64,000 bases of DNA from Nocardia bovistercoris (GTDB taxonomy: Bacteria; Actinomycetota; Actinomycetes; Mycobacteriales; Mycobacteriaceae): the NCBI RefSeq assembly GCF_015674855.1, contig NZ_JADMLG010000006.1:124001-188000 (forward strand), written 5' to 3'. A model generated the notes under the pieces. It worked only from the letters and a program-made list of their open reading frames with translations. It did not search any database and was not told where the DNA came from. Positions 51,694-59,109 of this stretch are shown one piece after another. Each line of letters begins with the position of its first letter. The first letter of the stretch is position 1. The position numbers and the translations under genes are program-made.

Positions 51694-52572
51694 ATGTCGG
51701 ACGGGCGATGGCAGGCAACGAGGATGGTGCGACAGCATCGCGGCGTGCCGGTCTACGAGTACCGCACCGACCCGGCCACACCGCCGGTGTCGGTGCTCCG
51801 CTTGGGGCCGCTCACCCCATCCGACCTGGAATATCAGCACATTCACGACTTCCCGCTGCTCATCTACGTGCGGACCGAGGCCGTCGTCTACGTGGTGGCG
51901 CCTGGCCAGGTGATCGACACCGACGGCATCGCGCTACCGGACAGCAGTACGACGATCTTCTTCGATCCCGACGCGCTCGGCGGCCGGGCGCGCGGGGCGT
52001 GGCCGACCTGGCGGCGACACCCGCTGCTCTCGCCGTTCCTGCACGCGCGGCGCGGCGGCCTGCTGCGGGTCGAGTTACCCGCCGAGCACGACCTGTGGGA
52101 ACACGAGATGACCGCCATCGAGACCGAACTCGAGCACCGACGCGCCGGGTACCGCGAGGCCGTGCTGGCGCGGCTGACCCTGCTGCTGATCGAACTCGCG
52201 CGCCTGACCTCCGATATCGTCGGCGGGCTCCGCGACATCGGTGAACCGTTGCTGGCCAGGGTGTTCGAGGTGATCGACGAGCGGTACGCCGATGTGCTGT
52301 CGCTGCGGGACGTGGCCGCGGCGGTCGGTGTGACGCCCGGCCATCTGACCACCGTGGTGCGCCGCCGCACCGGGCGCACGGTCCAGGACTGGATCATCGA
52401 ACGCCGGATGGCCGCGGCGCGAGAACTGTTGGCGGACAGCGATATGCCGATAAGCGAGGTGGCACACCGCGTCGGACTGCCCGATCCGGCCTATTTCGCC
52501 CGTGTGTTCCGCCGTGCGCACGACCTCTCGCCCCGCGACTGGCGCAATCGACTTCCCCGGACCGACGCGTGA
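51694..52572 (+). CDS. AraC-family transcriptional regulator
   Basis: A 292-residue regulator. Residues 1-110 are a cupin-like ligand domain (QHIHDFPLLIYVRTEAVVYVVAPGQVIDT), and residues 190-288 the double helix-turn-helix (LSLRDVAAAVGVTPGHLTTVVRRRTGRTVQDWIIERRM and PISEVAHRVGLPDPAYFARVFRRAHDLSPRDWR). The ATG at 51694 was chosen; an ATG at 51628 would leave only 6 bases to the divergent methyltransferase gene. The divergent layout predicts activation of the methyltransferase. Confidence 0.9.
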   Translation: MSDGRWQATRMVRQHRGVPVYEYRTDPATPPVSVLRLGPLTPSDLEYQHIHDFPLLIYVRTEAVVYVVAPGQVIDTDGIALPDSSTTIFFDPDALGGRARGAWPTWRRHPLLSPFLHARRGGLLRVELPAEHDLWEHEMTAIETELEHRRAGYREAVLARLTLLLIELARLTSDIVGGLRDIGEPLLARVFEVIDERYADVLSLRDVAAAVGVTPGHLTTVVRRRTGRTVQDWIIERRMAAARELLADSDMPISEVAHRVGLPDPAYFARVFRRAHDLSPRDWRNRLPRTDA

Positions 52573-52575
52573 AGG

Positions 52576-52866
52576 TCAGAGATAGACGAGTTCGCACTCC
52601 AGCAGCCGGTCGCCGCCGAGGTACTGCGCCAACTGCTCCGGGGTGAACTGCCCGGCCAACTTCTCGTGCCGTCGCGCGATCTCCGCGCCGTCCTCGGCGT
52701 TGATCTCGGCGAAGCCCTCGTCGCTGTAGTACTCGATGTAGGTGTAGACGCCGCGTTCGAGGTTCTCGTAGGTGTAGACGACCGGGAATCTCCCAATGGA
52801 CGGATCGAGGGTGTACTCGGTGCCGTCGATCTCGACGGCGGTCCGGACAGTGTTGATGATGTTCAT
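52576..52866 (-). CDS. Small acidic protein of unknown function
   Basis: A 96-residue protein I do not recognise. It starts MNIINTVRTAVEIDGTEYTLDPSIGRFPVVYTYENLERGVYTYIEYYSDEGFAEI, two beta-rich stretches followed by an acidic helix QFTPEQLAQYLGGDRLLECELVYL. The length, composition and stop 4 bases from the convergent AraC stop support a real gene. A SigB/SigF-like promoter faces it 247 bases upstream, so it may be a stress gene with a long leader. Confidence 0.65.
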   Translation of the reverse strand: MNIINTVRTAVEIDGTEYTLDPSIGRFPVVYTYENLERGVYTYIEYYSDEGFAEINAEDGAEIARRHEKLAGQFTPEQLAQYLGGDRLLECELVYL

Positions 52867-53112
52867 GCGGGCTCCGTCGCGCTCGAGTCGTCCTCTCGAC
52901 TGAACCGCACCGCGTGAGCCCGAGTCAACGTTAGGTCCGCTACACCTGATTCGCGACGAGGACGAGCCGATCGACCCGCGCCACGACGGACGCACACGCC
53001 CGGACACGATGCCGTCACGAGCGGCTCGCCGCGACGAACGGCGGACGCACCGCTTCGAAGTGCGGGCGCATCCACACCGCGTTTGATTCAGCACACAACG
53101 GGCAAACTTCCA

Positions 53113-53137
53113 CTACCCGGCGTTCGAAGGGAGAACC
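53113..53137 (-). promoter_or_regulatory. SigB/SigF-type promoter, minus strand
   Basis: Minus strand GGTT (53134-53137), exactly 15 bases, GGGTAG (53113-53118), back to back with the plus-strand site at 53171. Its only downstream gene is the small protein ending at 52576, whose start is 247 bases away. Confidence 0.5.
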
Positions 53138-53170
53138 GATGAACATCCACGTTGTACCGCGCCGCGTTCT

Positions 53171-53195
53171 GGTTCGAGCCGCTCGGCGCGGGTAG
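53171..53195 (+). promoter_or_regulatory. SigB/SigF-type promoter of the iron redox enzyme operon
   Basis: GGTT (53171-53174), 15 bases, GGGTAG (53190-53195), 60 bases before the ATG. Same geometry as at 54456 and 55130. It is also inside a CGAGCCGCTCGGCGCGGG / GCCGAGCGGC inverted repeat, which may be a regulator site. Confidence 0.6.
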
Positions 53196-53255
53196 CCGAG
53201 CGGCGGCGGTGTGCCATCGACACCGCCGGTTCGGCTTCGTCAGGAGGACTGCCCG

Positions 53256-54248
53256 ATGACCGTCTTGTCGGCACCGGTTTCGACCCTGCCCACCCCGCGC
53301 GGCCCCGCCTCGGCCGCCCTGTGCGACGCGCTGCGCGGCGAGCCCGGCACCGCCGTCACGATGCCTGCCGTCACCGACCCGTTCGGCGAGGATCTGCATC
53401 TGGCCCTGCACACCTGCTACGAGCTGCACTACCAGGGCTTTCCCGAGGTCGACGGCGAGTGGGAGTGGGATGCCGGGCTGCTCGCCGTGCGCGCCGAATG
53501 GGAGCGGCTCTACCTGGACGCGCTCCGCGATTCGGTGCCGGGCGGCGACGACCTCGACGCGGCGCTCGGCACGCTGCTGCGCACCCCCGCGGAATCGTCG
53601 GGACCGAGTGCGTACCTGCGCGACGAGGGCGACTGGTCGCATATGCGCGAATACTTCGTGCACCGCTCGATCTACCACCACAAGGAAGCCGACCCGTACG
53701 CGTGGGTGATCCCGCGACTACGCGGTCAGGCCAAGGCATCGCTGGTCGCGGTCGAATTCGACGAATTCGGCGGCGGGCGCGGCGACCGCGTGCACGCGCG
53801 CCTCTACGCCGACCTGCTGGACGGCGCCGGGCTCGACTCCGAATACCTGCACTACCTCGACGTGGTTCCCGAGCCGATGCTGGCCCTGGTGAACATGATG
53901 TCGCTGTTCGGTCTGCATCGGCGCCTGCGCGGCGCCTCGGTGGGGCATTTCGCGACCGTCGAGATCACCTCGCCGCCCGGTGCGGCCCGCATGGTGGCGG
54001 CGCTGACCCGGCTCGACGCAGACCCGGCGTGCACGCGCTTCTACCGCGAGCACGTCGAAGCCGACGCCGTGCACGAGCAGGTCATGCGACGTGAGGTGAT
54101 CGGCGATCTCCTCGACCGTGAACCCGATCAGCGCGCCGCCGTGGTGTTCGGCATCCAGGTCACCGAATTCCTCGAGGACCGTTTCGCCGACCATGTCCTC
54201 GGCGCGTGGCATGCCGACCGCAGTTCGCTGCGCGACGGGTCGTGGTGA
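53256..54248 (+). CDS. Iron-containing redox enzyme (heme-oxygenase-like di-iron fold)
   Basis: A 330-residue protein of the heme-oxygenase-like diiron oxidase group. LALHTCYELHYQGFPEVDGEWEWD carries the early Glu/His ligands, YFVHRSIYHHKEADPYAWVIPRLRGQAKASLVAVEFDEFGGGRGDRVHARLYADLL holds the central Glu/Asp/His set, and FYREHVEADAVHEQVMRREVI the last helix. Such enzymes use a labile di-iron site; related members cleave fatty acids or modify amino acids. It is paired 3 bases ahead of a CDGSH protein gene, which could supply electrons. AGGAGG precedes the ATG; a SigB/SigF-type promoter lies 60 bases upstream. Confidence 0.88.
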   Translation: MTVLSAPVSTLPTPRGPASAALCDALRGEPGTAVTMPAVTDPFGEDLHLALHTCYELHYQGFPEVDGEWEWDAGLLAVRAEWERLYLDALRDSVPGGDDLDAALGTLLRTPAESSGPSAYLRDEGDWSHMREYFVHRSIYHHKEADPYAWVIPRLRGQAKASLVAVEFDEFGGGRGDRVHARLYADLLDGAGLDSEYLHYLDVVPEPMLALVNMMSLFGLHRRLRGASVGHFATVEITSPPGAARMVAALTRLDADPACTRFYREHVEADAVHEQVMRREVIGDLLDREPDQRAAVVFGIQVTEFLEDRFADHVLGAWHADRSSLRDGSW

Positions 54249-54251
54249 GTC

Positions 54252-54461
54252 GTGACGACCGAGCGTGTGCCGCGCCGCGTCACCTACACCGAGGACGGCC
54301 CGGTCCTGGTCGAGGGGCCGATCGAGATCCACACCGCCGATGGGCGCACCATTCGCTGCGATCGGTTCGCGGTGGCGCTGTGCCTGTGTCACCGGTCCAA
54401 GACCTATCCGCTCTGCGATACCAGTCACCGCAAGCACACGCGTGCTCCCGACACCGTTTGA
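54252..54461 (+). CDS. CDGSH iron-sulfur domain protein
   Basis: A 69-residue protein with a complete CDGSH-type [2Fe-2S] motif: Cys44, Cys46, Cys55 and His59 in CLCHRSKTYPLCDTSH (CDTSH in place of CDGSH). The first half (GPVLVEGPIEIHTADGRTIRCDRFAVALC) is the usual beta-lead. The His ligand gives a redox-labile cluster, so it may be an electron carrier for the iron enzyme encoded just upstream. GTG/ATG-like start 3 bases behind that gene implies co-translation. Confidence 0.92.
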   Translation: MTTERVPRRVTYTEDGPVLVEGPIEIHTADGRTIRCDRFAVALCLCHRSKTYPLCDTSHRKHTRAPDTV

Positions 54462-54480
54462 CCGGCGGTTGTGCGGGTAT
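54456..54480 (+). promoter_or_regulatory. SigB/SigF-type promoter, best match
   Basis: GTTT (54456-54459), 15 bases, GGGTAT (54475-54480): a perfect match to the consensus GTTT-N15-GGGTAT. The -35 overlaps the CDGSH stop codon; the DUF6328-like gene starts 47 bases downstream. Confidence 0.75.
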
Positions 54481-54526
54481 CGCGAAAGACACATGCTTTC
54501 CGAGACACCCGCACCACGAGACCCTG

Positions 54527-55117
54527 ATGACCGATTCGATCCGGCGCCACACCGTGGGCCGCGACGCGAACGAGCGCGGCGCGCTCGACCCAGGCGAACC
54601 GCAAGCCCACCGCGAAGGCGCGGCGGACGATGCGGACAATCGCGATGTGCGCGGCGAGAACCGAATTCAGCAACTCGACCGCAATCTCGCGAGTCTGCTC
54701 CAGGAGTTGCGCGTGGTGCAGACCGGTGTCCAGTTGCTGACCGGCTTCCTGCTGACCCTGCCGTTCCAGAACCGCTTCGCCGACCTGTCCGCACCCATGC
54801 GCTACCTGTACCTGGGTGTGGTCACGGCGTCGATCGCCGCGACCGTCTTCCTCACCGCCCCGGTAGTCGCGCACCGCGTGCTGTTCCGGCGCGGGCGCAT
54901 GGCGCAGGTGGTGGTTTCCGCGCACCGGTGCGCGCTGCTCGGTCTGGGCTTGCTCGGGCTCGCGGTCGCAGGTGTCGCGGTACTCATCTTCGACGTCGTG
55001 GCGGGCGCCCCGGCCGCCATCGCCGCGGGCGTCGGCGCGGCCGTGCTGTTCGGGCTCGTCTGGATGGCGTATCCGTGGTGGCAGCGCACCCACCGGGAAT
55101 TCCAAGACGGCGATTGA
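54527..55117 (+). CDS. DUF6328-like membrane protein
   Basis: A 196-residue protein: a 55-residue acidic, hydrophilic start, then LDRNLASLLQELRVVQTGVQLLTGFLLTLPFQNRF, the signature of small membrane proteins linked with stress regulons in actinobacteria, and four membrane helices (about 70-87, 95-117, 128-150, 155-178). The function is unknown. A perfect SigB/SigF-type promoter lies 47 bases upstream, and the CBS gene that follows has another. Confidence 0.8.
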   Translation: MTDSIRRHTVGRDANERGALDPGEPQAHREGAADDADNRDVRGENRIQQLDRNLASLLQELRVVQTGVQLLTGFLLTLPFQNRFADLSAPMRYLYLGVVTASIAATVFLTAPVVAHRVLFRRGRMAQVVVSAHRCALLGLGLLGLAVAGVAVLIFDVVAGAPAAIAAGVGAAVLFGLVWMAYPWWQRTHREFQDGD

Positions 55118-55129
55118 CCGGCTACGGCT

Positions 55130-55154
55130 GGTTCGACCGACCCTCTGCGGGTAT
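55130..55154 (+). promoter_or_regulatory. SigB/SigF-type promoter of the CBS protein gene
   Basis: GGTT (55130-55133), 15 bases, GGGTAT (55149-55154), 49 bases before the ATG. The segment GCGGGTATCGC is shared with the site at 54475. Confidence 0.72.
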
Positions 55155-55202
55155 CGCCGGGAAGAGAGCCTATGTGGCTCCGTTCGGACCAGGGAGGGTT
55201 TC

Positions 55203-55622
55203 ATGACCACCGCACGCGACATCATGACAGCGGACGTGCAATGCGTGCGCTCGACCGACCCCGTCATCGCCGCGGCCGAGCTGATGACGGATCTGAACAT
55301 CGGCGCGCTGCCGATCTGCGGCGCCGACGACAGCCTCGAAGGCATGCTCACCGACCGGGACATCGTGGTCAGGGTGGTGGCCGAGCGCAAGGATCCGCTC
55401 GTGCTGCCGGTGGGCGAACTCGCCGAGGGCACGCCGGTCACCGTCGACGCCGACGACGATGTGCGCAAGGTCGTCTCGGTCATGTCCCAGCACCAGATCC
55501 GACGGCTGCCGGTGCTCGAGGCGGGCAAGCTCGTCGGCATCATCGCGCAGGCCGATATCGCGGTCGAGCTGGGTCACGCGGAGACCGGCAACACCGTCGA
55601 GGCCGTGTCCATCGACTACTGA
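55203..55622 (+). CDS. Double CBS-domain protein
   Basis: A 139-residue protein built of two CBS motifs: ARDIMTADVQCVRSTDPVIAAAELMTDLNIGALPICGADDSLEGMLTDRDIVVRVV (1-60) and VTVDADDDVRKVVSVMSQHQIRRLPVLEAGKLVGIIAQADIAVEL (80-125). Such hypoxia- or stress-induced proteins bind adenine nucleotides and are seen next to SigF genes in mycobacteria. GGGAGGG precedes the ATG. It is convergent with the sigma factor gene. Confidence 0.93.
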   Translation: MTTARDIMTADVQCVRSTDPVIAAAELMTDLNIGALPICGADDSLEGMLTDRDIVVRVVAERKDPLVLPVGELAEGTPVTVDADDDVRKVVSVMSQHQIRRLPVLEAGKLVGIIAQADIAVELGHAETGNTVEAVSIDY

Positions 55623-55657
55623 GCGGCCGCCGAATCATTCGACGGCGCAGCATATAC

Positions 55658-55693
55658 CGAACCCGGCACGGTGAATGACCTTGGCCGGGTTCG
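55658..55693. terminator. Bidirectional hairpin between CBS and sigma factor genes
   Basis: CGAACCCGG (55658-55666) pairs with CCGGGTTCG (55685-55693), 9 bp, with an 18-base loop, lying between two convergent stop codons. Confidence 0.6.
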
Positions 55694-55706
55694 CTTTCCG
55701 TTTCCG

Positions 55707-56531
55707 CTACCGGTTGGCTGCGGCGCGCAGATCGCGCAGGATGCGGGTCAGCGTGCGCGAGATGTGCATCTGTGACACACCCAGTTTCGCCGCGATCTGC
55801 GACTGCGATTCGTCACGGAAGAAACGCAGGTAGAGCACGCGCTTGTCGGAGTCGGCAAGATCGTCGAGCAATGGTGAGGCGACCATGGTCTGCACGGTCA
55901 GCTCGTATTCCGGGTCGTCCTCGCCGTAGATCTCGGAGACCGGTGCGGCGCCCGACGCGTCGTCGTCGTCGGCGCGGGCGTCCATCGAATCGGTGCGATA
56001 GGCGTTGCCCGCCAACAGCGCCTGCGTGACCTCGGACAGGTCGAGGTTCAGTTCGAGGGCGATCTCGATGGCCGTCGGCATCCGCCCGAGCCGCTGCGCC
56101 AGATCCTCGACGGCGGGCCCGATGGTCAGTTGAATTTCCTTGACGCGCCTTGGTACTCGCACCGACCAGGTGTGGTCGCGGAAATGGCGGCGGACCTCGC
56201 CCATGATGGTGGGGACCGCGTAGGCGAGGAACGAATCGCCCCGCTGCGGATCGAACCGGTCGATGGCGAGCACCAAACCCAGGCTCGCGACCTGGTGCAG
56301 GTCGTCGTAATTCTCGCCGCGTCCGGTGAAACGACGTGCGATATGGTCCGCCAGCGGAAGGCAGCGACGCACCATCCGCTCCCGCGCGGCACGCCACTCG
56401 GCGGTGCCGGGCGGCATCAGCGCGAATTCGCGCAATTCCGTTTCTATGCCTTCGTAGGAATCCCGCCCTCGGCGGCGCGTGTCCGCTTTCCCTCGCACCG
56501 ACGCCGCCCCGATCGTCGCAGGCTGGTTCAT
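55707..56531 (-). CDS. SigB/SigF/SigG-family RNA polymerase sigma factor
   Basis: A 274-residue group 3 sigma factor: region 2 GENYDDLHQVASLGLVLAIDRFDPQRGDSFLAYAVPTIMGEVRRHFRDHTWSVRVPRRVKEIQ (about 72-135), region 3 GRMPTAIEIALELNLDLSEVTQAL, and region 4 SDKRVLYLRFFRDESQSQIAAKLGVSQMHISRTLTRILRDLR (about 228-270). The region 2.4/4.2 sequences fit the stress/sporulation type that reads GTTT-N15-GGGTAT, the very pattern found upstream of its neighbours. No anti-sigma factor gene (RsbW-like) is adjacent, so control is presumably at another locus. Confidence 0.93.
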   Translation of the reverse strand: MNQPATIGAASVRGKADTRRRGRDSYEGIETELREFALMPPGTAEWRAARERMVRRCLPLADHIARRFTGRGENYDDLHQVASLGLVLAIDRFDPQRGDSFLAYAVPTIMGEVRRHFRDHTWSVRVPRRVKEIQLTIGPAVEDLAQRLGRMPTAIEIALELNLDLSEVTQALLAGNAYRTDSMDARADDDDASGAAPVSEIYGEDDPEYELTVQTMVASPLLDDLADSDKRVLYLRFFRDESQSQIAAKLGVSQMHISRTLTRILRDLRAAANR

Positions 56532-56827
56532 GACTGACCTCCCGCAGCCCCGGTTGCCCGAGCAAACGGCTTGGTCTCAACCGCTCACTTCGATGGGCCG
56601 CACGTCCAGTCTTCCACCGTGCGCCCAAGCGGTCAGTACAACGAACGAAGAATCGGGCCGCGGGCGTACGCTGAGCGAAATCGTTATCCCGAATATCGTC
56701 ATGACCGGCGGCGCGCCACCACGCGCATTTCACGGAACCAATTCGTTATGCGGATCGATCATGCTGCCGGAGCAGCCCGCGAATATTCCCGTCCTGGTCG
56801 CGGCCCGGTGCATCCGACATCGGGGTG
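56532..56827. other. Leader region of the sigma factor gene
   Basis: About 296 bases, no supported gene. A minus-strand GGGTAT (56845-56850) lies just inside the end of the upstream enoyl-CoA hydratase gene but has no good -35 at 15 bases. No clear promoter could be assigned to the sigma gene. Confidence 0.35.
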
Positions 56828-57616
56828 TCAGCGTAGAGACCCGGATACCCGCCGACCGTTGCGACCAGCGCCTCGGGCGAACTCCATGGCTCCGTACTCC
56901 AGCTCTCCTGATTCCAATGTCGCTCGGGCCAAACGGATTTCATTGGCAATCGCCGCCTTCTCATCGAGGTCGACGGCGTCGACGAGTGCCCGCCGGTCGT
57001 TGCGCATCGCTGTTTGCGGAACCGAGGCCAGCTCCGCGGCGATTTCCGATGCCGTCGCGAGTGCCGCGCCGTCGTCGACGACCCGGGTGAGCAGTCCGAT
57101 GGCCAACGCCTCGGGCGCGGTGACGGTGCGGCCGGTGAGCATCAGGTCCATGGCCCGCCCGTAGCCGATCAGTCGAGGCAGCCGCACGGAGGCCAGATCG
57201 CAGGAGGGCACACCGAACCGTCGATTGAACATGCCGAAATATGCCGATCTGCCCGCGACGCGGAGGTCACACCACGCGGCCAGTTCCAGACCCCCGGCGA
57301 CGGCGGGGCCTTCGATCGCGGCGATCACCGGCTTCGACAGCGACAGTCGGACCGGACCCATCGGGGCGAATGTCCCCTCCTCTTCCAGTGGTTTGCGTTC
57401 GCCCTCGGCGATCGCCATGAGGTCCGCGCCCGCGCAGAATGCCGCGCCCGCACCGGTCAGGATCGCGACGCGGCTGGAGTCGTCGCGATCGAAGCGTTCG
57501 AACGCTTCGATCAGGGCGGTCGCGGTGGGCAGGTCGACGGCGTTCTTTCGGTCCGACCGGTCGATGGTCACCACGGTGACGCCGGAATGCTTTGTGACAG
57601 TGACGGTTCTACTCAT
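56828..57616 (-). CDS. Enoyl-CoA hydratase/isomerase
   Basis: A 262-residue crotonase-fold protein. Oxyanion segments AAFCAGADL (about 58-66) and IEGPAVAGGLELAAWCDLRVAGRSAYFGMFNRRFGVP are intact. The first catalytic Glu position reads GGLELA and the second falls in FGVPSCDL, where hydratases have EVxxG: the second Glu is absent, so an isomerase or other crotonase activity is equally likely. It is divergent from the tetR gene with two operator copies between. Confidence 0.88.
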   Translation of the reverse strand: MSRTVTVTKHSGVTVVTIDRSDRKNAVDLPTATALIEAFERFDRDDSSRVAILTGAGAAFCAGADLMAIAEGERKPLEEEGTFAPMGPVRLSLSKPVIAAIEGPAVAGGLELAAWCDLRVAGRSAYFGMFNRRFGVPSCDLASVRLPRLIGYGRAMDLMLTGRTVTAPEALAIGLLTRVVDDGAALATASEIAAELASVPQTAMRNDRRALVDAVDLDEKAAIANEIRLARATLESGELEYGAMEFARGAGRNGRRVSGSLR

Positions 57617-57681
57617 CGCTGAACTCTCCTCGCGCGAGGGTGGGCGAGATCCGGGTGCGGCCATCGACCCGGACGCCGCTT

Positions 57682-57736
57682 CTAGGTCGATCGACTTAGA
57701 AAGTAGAGCGAGTATGTTCTAAGTCGATCGACTTAG
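57682..57736. promoter_or_regulatory. Two TetR operator copies
   Basis: CTAGGTCGATCGACTTAG (57682-57699) and the perfect 18-base palindrome CTAAGTCGATCGACTTAG (57719-57736) are 37 bases apart, between the divergent enoyl-CoA hydratase (57616) and tetR (57761) genes. Two sites on roughly 3.5 helical turns would allow cooperative repression of both promoters. Confidence 0.85.
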
Positions 57737-57760
57737 TCAAGAACGTCAGGAGGTGCACCG

Positions 57761-58330
57761 GTGCCGCGACAAACCCGCAACCGGATGATTCAGCAGGCGG
57801 CTCTGCTGTTCCGCAGCCGCGGCTACGGCGCGACCGGTATCCGGGAGATCGCCAACCAGGCGGGGGCGCACCGCGGCGTGATCTACCACCACTTCCCGCG
57901 CGGCAAGACCGAGGTGGCCGAGGAGGTGCTGGCCGCCACCGACGCCACCGTGGGCGGGTTCATCGACTCGTGGTGCGCCAACCAGGACCCGGCGACAGCG
58001 GTACGGGCGATCGTCGCGGGTATCAAGATGATGTCGACCGGCGGTGAGCATCCCCCCGGCAGCCCGGTGGCGGCCATCACCGTTGGCGCCTGCCCCGATG
58101 ACGACCATCTGCGCGAGACAGCCCTCGGCATCTACCAGCGGTGGCAGGGTGCGTTTCGAGACTGCCTGCGCCGCGACGGAGTGCCCGAGCCGCAAGCATC
58201 GAACCTGGCGACGGTGCTGATCGCAGGCATCGAAGGCGCCCTCGTACTGTGCCGCGCCGAGGGCGGCAATGCCGCGTTGGACCGCCTGGAGGCCGCCATG
58301 TTGTCCATGGTGGCGACACGTGAGCGCTGA
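57761..58330 (+). CDS. TetR-family repressor of the enoyl-CoA hydratase gene
   Basis: A 189-residue TetR regulator: QQAALLFRSRGYGATGIREIANQAGAHRGVIYHHFPRGKTEVAEEVLAA is the helix-turn-helix. AGGAGG lies 8 bases before the GTG start. Two near-identical palindromes lie just upstream; the regulator probably answers an acyl-CoA made or used by the divergent enzyme, as FadR/LiuR-like TetR proteins do. The C-terminal ATVLIAGIEGALVLCRAEGGNAALDRLEAAM is typical of the TetR_C_33/YfiR-like group. Confidence 0.9.
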   Translation: MPRQTRNRMIQQAALLFRSRGYGATGIREIANQAGAHRGVIYHHFPRGKTEVAEEVLAATDATVGGFIDSWCANQDPATAVRAIVAGIKMMSTGGEHPPGSPVAAITVGACPDDDHLRETALGIYQRWQGAFRDCLRRDGVPEPQASNLATVLIAGIEGALVLCRAEGGNAALDRLEAAMLSMVATRER

Positions 58331-58336
58331 TCTGTC

Positions 58337-58361
58337 GTTTGCACCGCAGCTTGCCGGGTAG
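58337..58361 (+). promoter_or_regulatory. Possible distal SigB/SigF-type promoter for furA-katG
   Basis: GTTT (58337-58340), 15 bases, GGGTAG (58356-58361), just behind the tetR stop. The next gene on the strand is furA, 279 bases downstream, so it may be a stress promoter with a long leader. No other gene is supported in 58331-58639. Confidence 0.4.
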
Positions 58362-58595
58362 CACGAGCGTGGCTCACCGATCTGGTCGCAGGCCGGAGTC
58401 GATGAGGCGCCCGCCTCGGTCGGGCGGTTCCTGAACCCCACAGCGGCCTACCCGCCGATGGCGGACCTGCTCCAGAGCCGGTGTCGGGAAGATCATCGAA
58501 GCGGTGCCACGGTGGCGGCGAGCGGGTAGCGTCGGCGGCGGTCGACCGGTGCGCGGGGGGATGGATGCGATCGGCAAGACTTTAATCGAGAGTTC

Positions 58596-58626
58596 TCTTG
58601 ACTCATTCCAGAAAAGGGACAAGACT
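58596..58626 (+). promoter_or_regulatory. FurA operator/promoter of the furA-katG operon
   Basis: The AT-rich element TCTTGACTCATTCCAGAA and following AAGGGACAAGACT closely resembles the FurA autoregulatory site described upstream of mycobacterial and streptomycete furA. It ends 13 bases before the ATG, so the start point would be at or near the start codon, as in the leaderless furA mRNA of mycobacteria. Confidence 0.8.
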
Positions 58627-58639
58627 TCCGTTCGTGCCC

Positions 58640-59077
58640 ATGGTCTCGGAGTTCCAGCAGATGTTGCGGGAAGCTTCGTTGCGCGTGACCCGTCCTCGGG
58701 TCGCGGTACTCAACGCGGTGCACGACCACCCGCACGCCGACACGGACTCCATCATCCGCGCCGTGCGTTCCGCGCTGCCCGAGGTGTCCCACCAAACGGT
58801 GTACGACTCGTTGAACGCCCTCACCGCCGTCGGCCTGGTCCGTCGGATCCAGCCCTCCGGGTCGGTCGCGCGGTACGAGACGCGGGTCGACGACAACCAT
58901 CACCACGTCGTCTGTCGGCAGTGCGGGCAGATCGCCGACGTCGACTGCACGGTCGGCGACGCCCCATGCCTCGATGCCTCCGATGACCGCGGCTTCTCGA
59001 TCGACGAGGCCGAGGTCATCTACTGGGGTCTGTGTCCCGACTGTTCGGAAACACGGATTTCCCGATCACATCCGTGA
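58640..59077 (+). CDS. furA: Fur-family redox/iron regulator FurA
   Basis: A 145-residue Fur-family repressor very similar to mycobacterial FurA: MLREASLRVTRPRVAVLNAVHDHPHADTDSIIRAVRSALPEVSHQTVYDSLNALTAVGLVRRIQPSGSVARYE is the winged helix, NHHHVVC holds the regulatory metal site, and CRQCG and CPDC the structural zinc. It represses itself and katG until oxidised. The ATG at 58640 fits the family; a GTG two codons upstream is possible. KatG starts 32 bases downstream in the same operon. Confidence 0.95.
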   Translation: MVSEFQQMLREASLRVTRPRVAVLNAVHDHPHADTDSIIRAVRSALPEVSHQTVYDSLNALTAVGLVRRIQPSGSVARYETRVDDNHHHVVCRQCGQIADVDCTVGDAPCLDASDDRGFSIDEAEVIYWGLCPDCSETRISRSHP

Positions 59078-59109
59078 TCACAGCCCACACCCCTCACGGA
59101 AGGAATGTT

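Noticed and set aside
56838..56870. Minus-strand GGGTAT as a promoter for the sigma factor gene
   Set aside because: No G(G/T)TT at 15 bases, and it lies inside the enoyl-CoA hydratase coding end.
58331..58595. Possible gene between tetR and furA
   Set aside because: Frames on both strands lack motifs and ribosome sites; only regulatory sites are supported.
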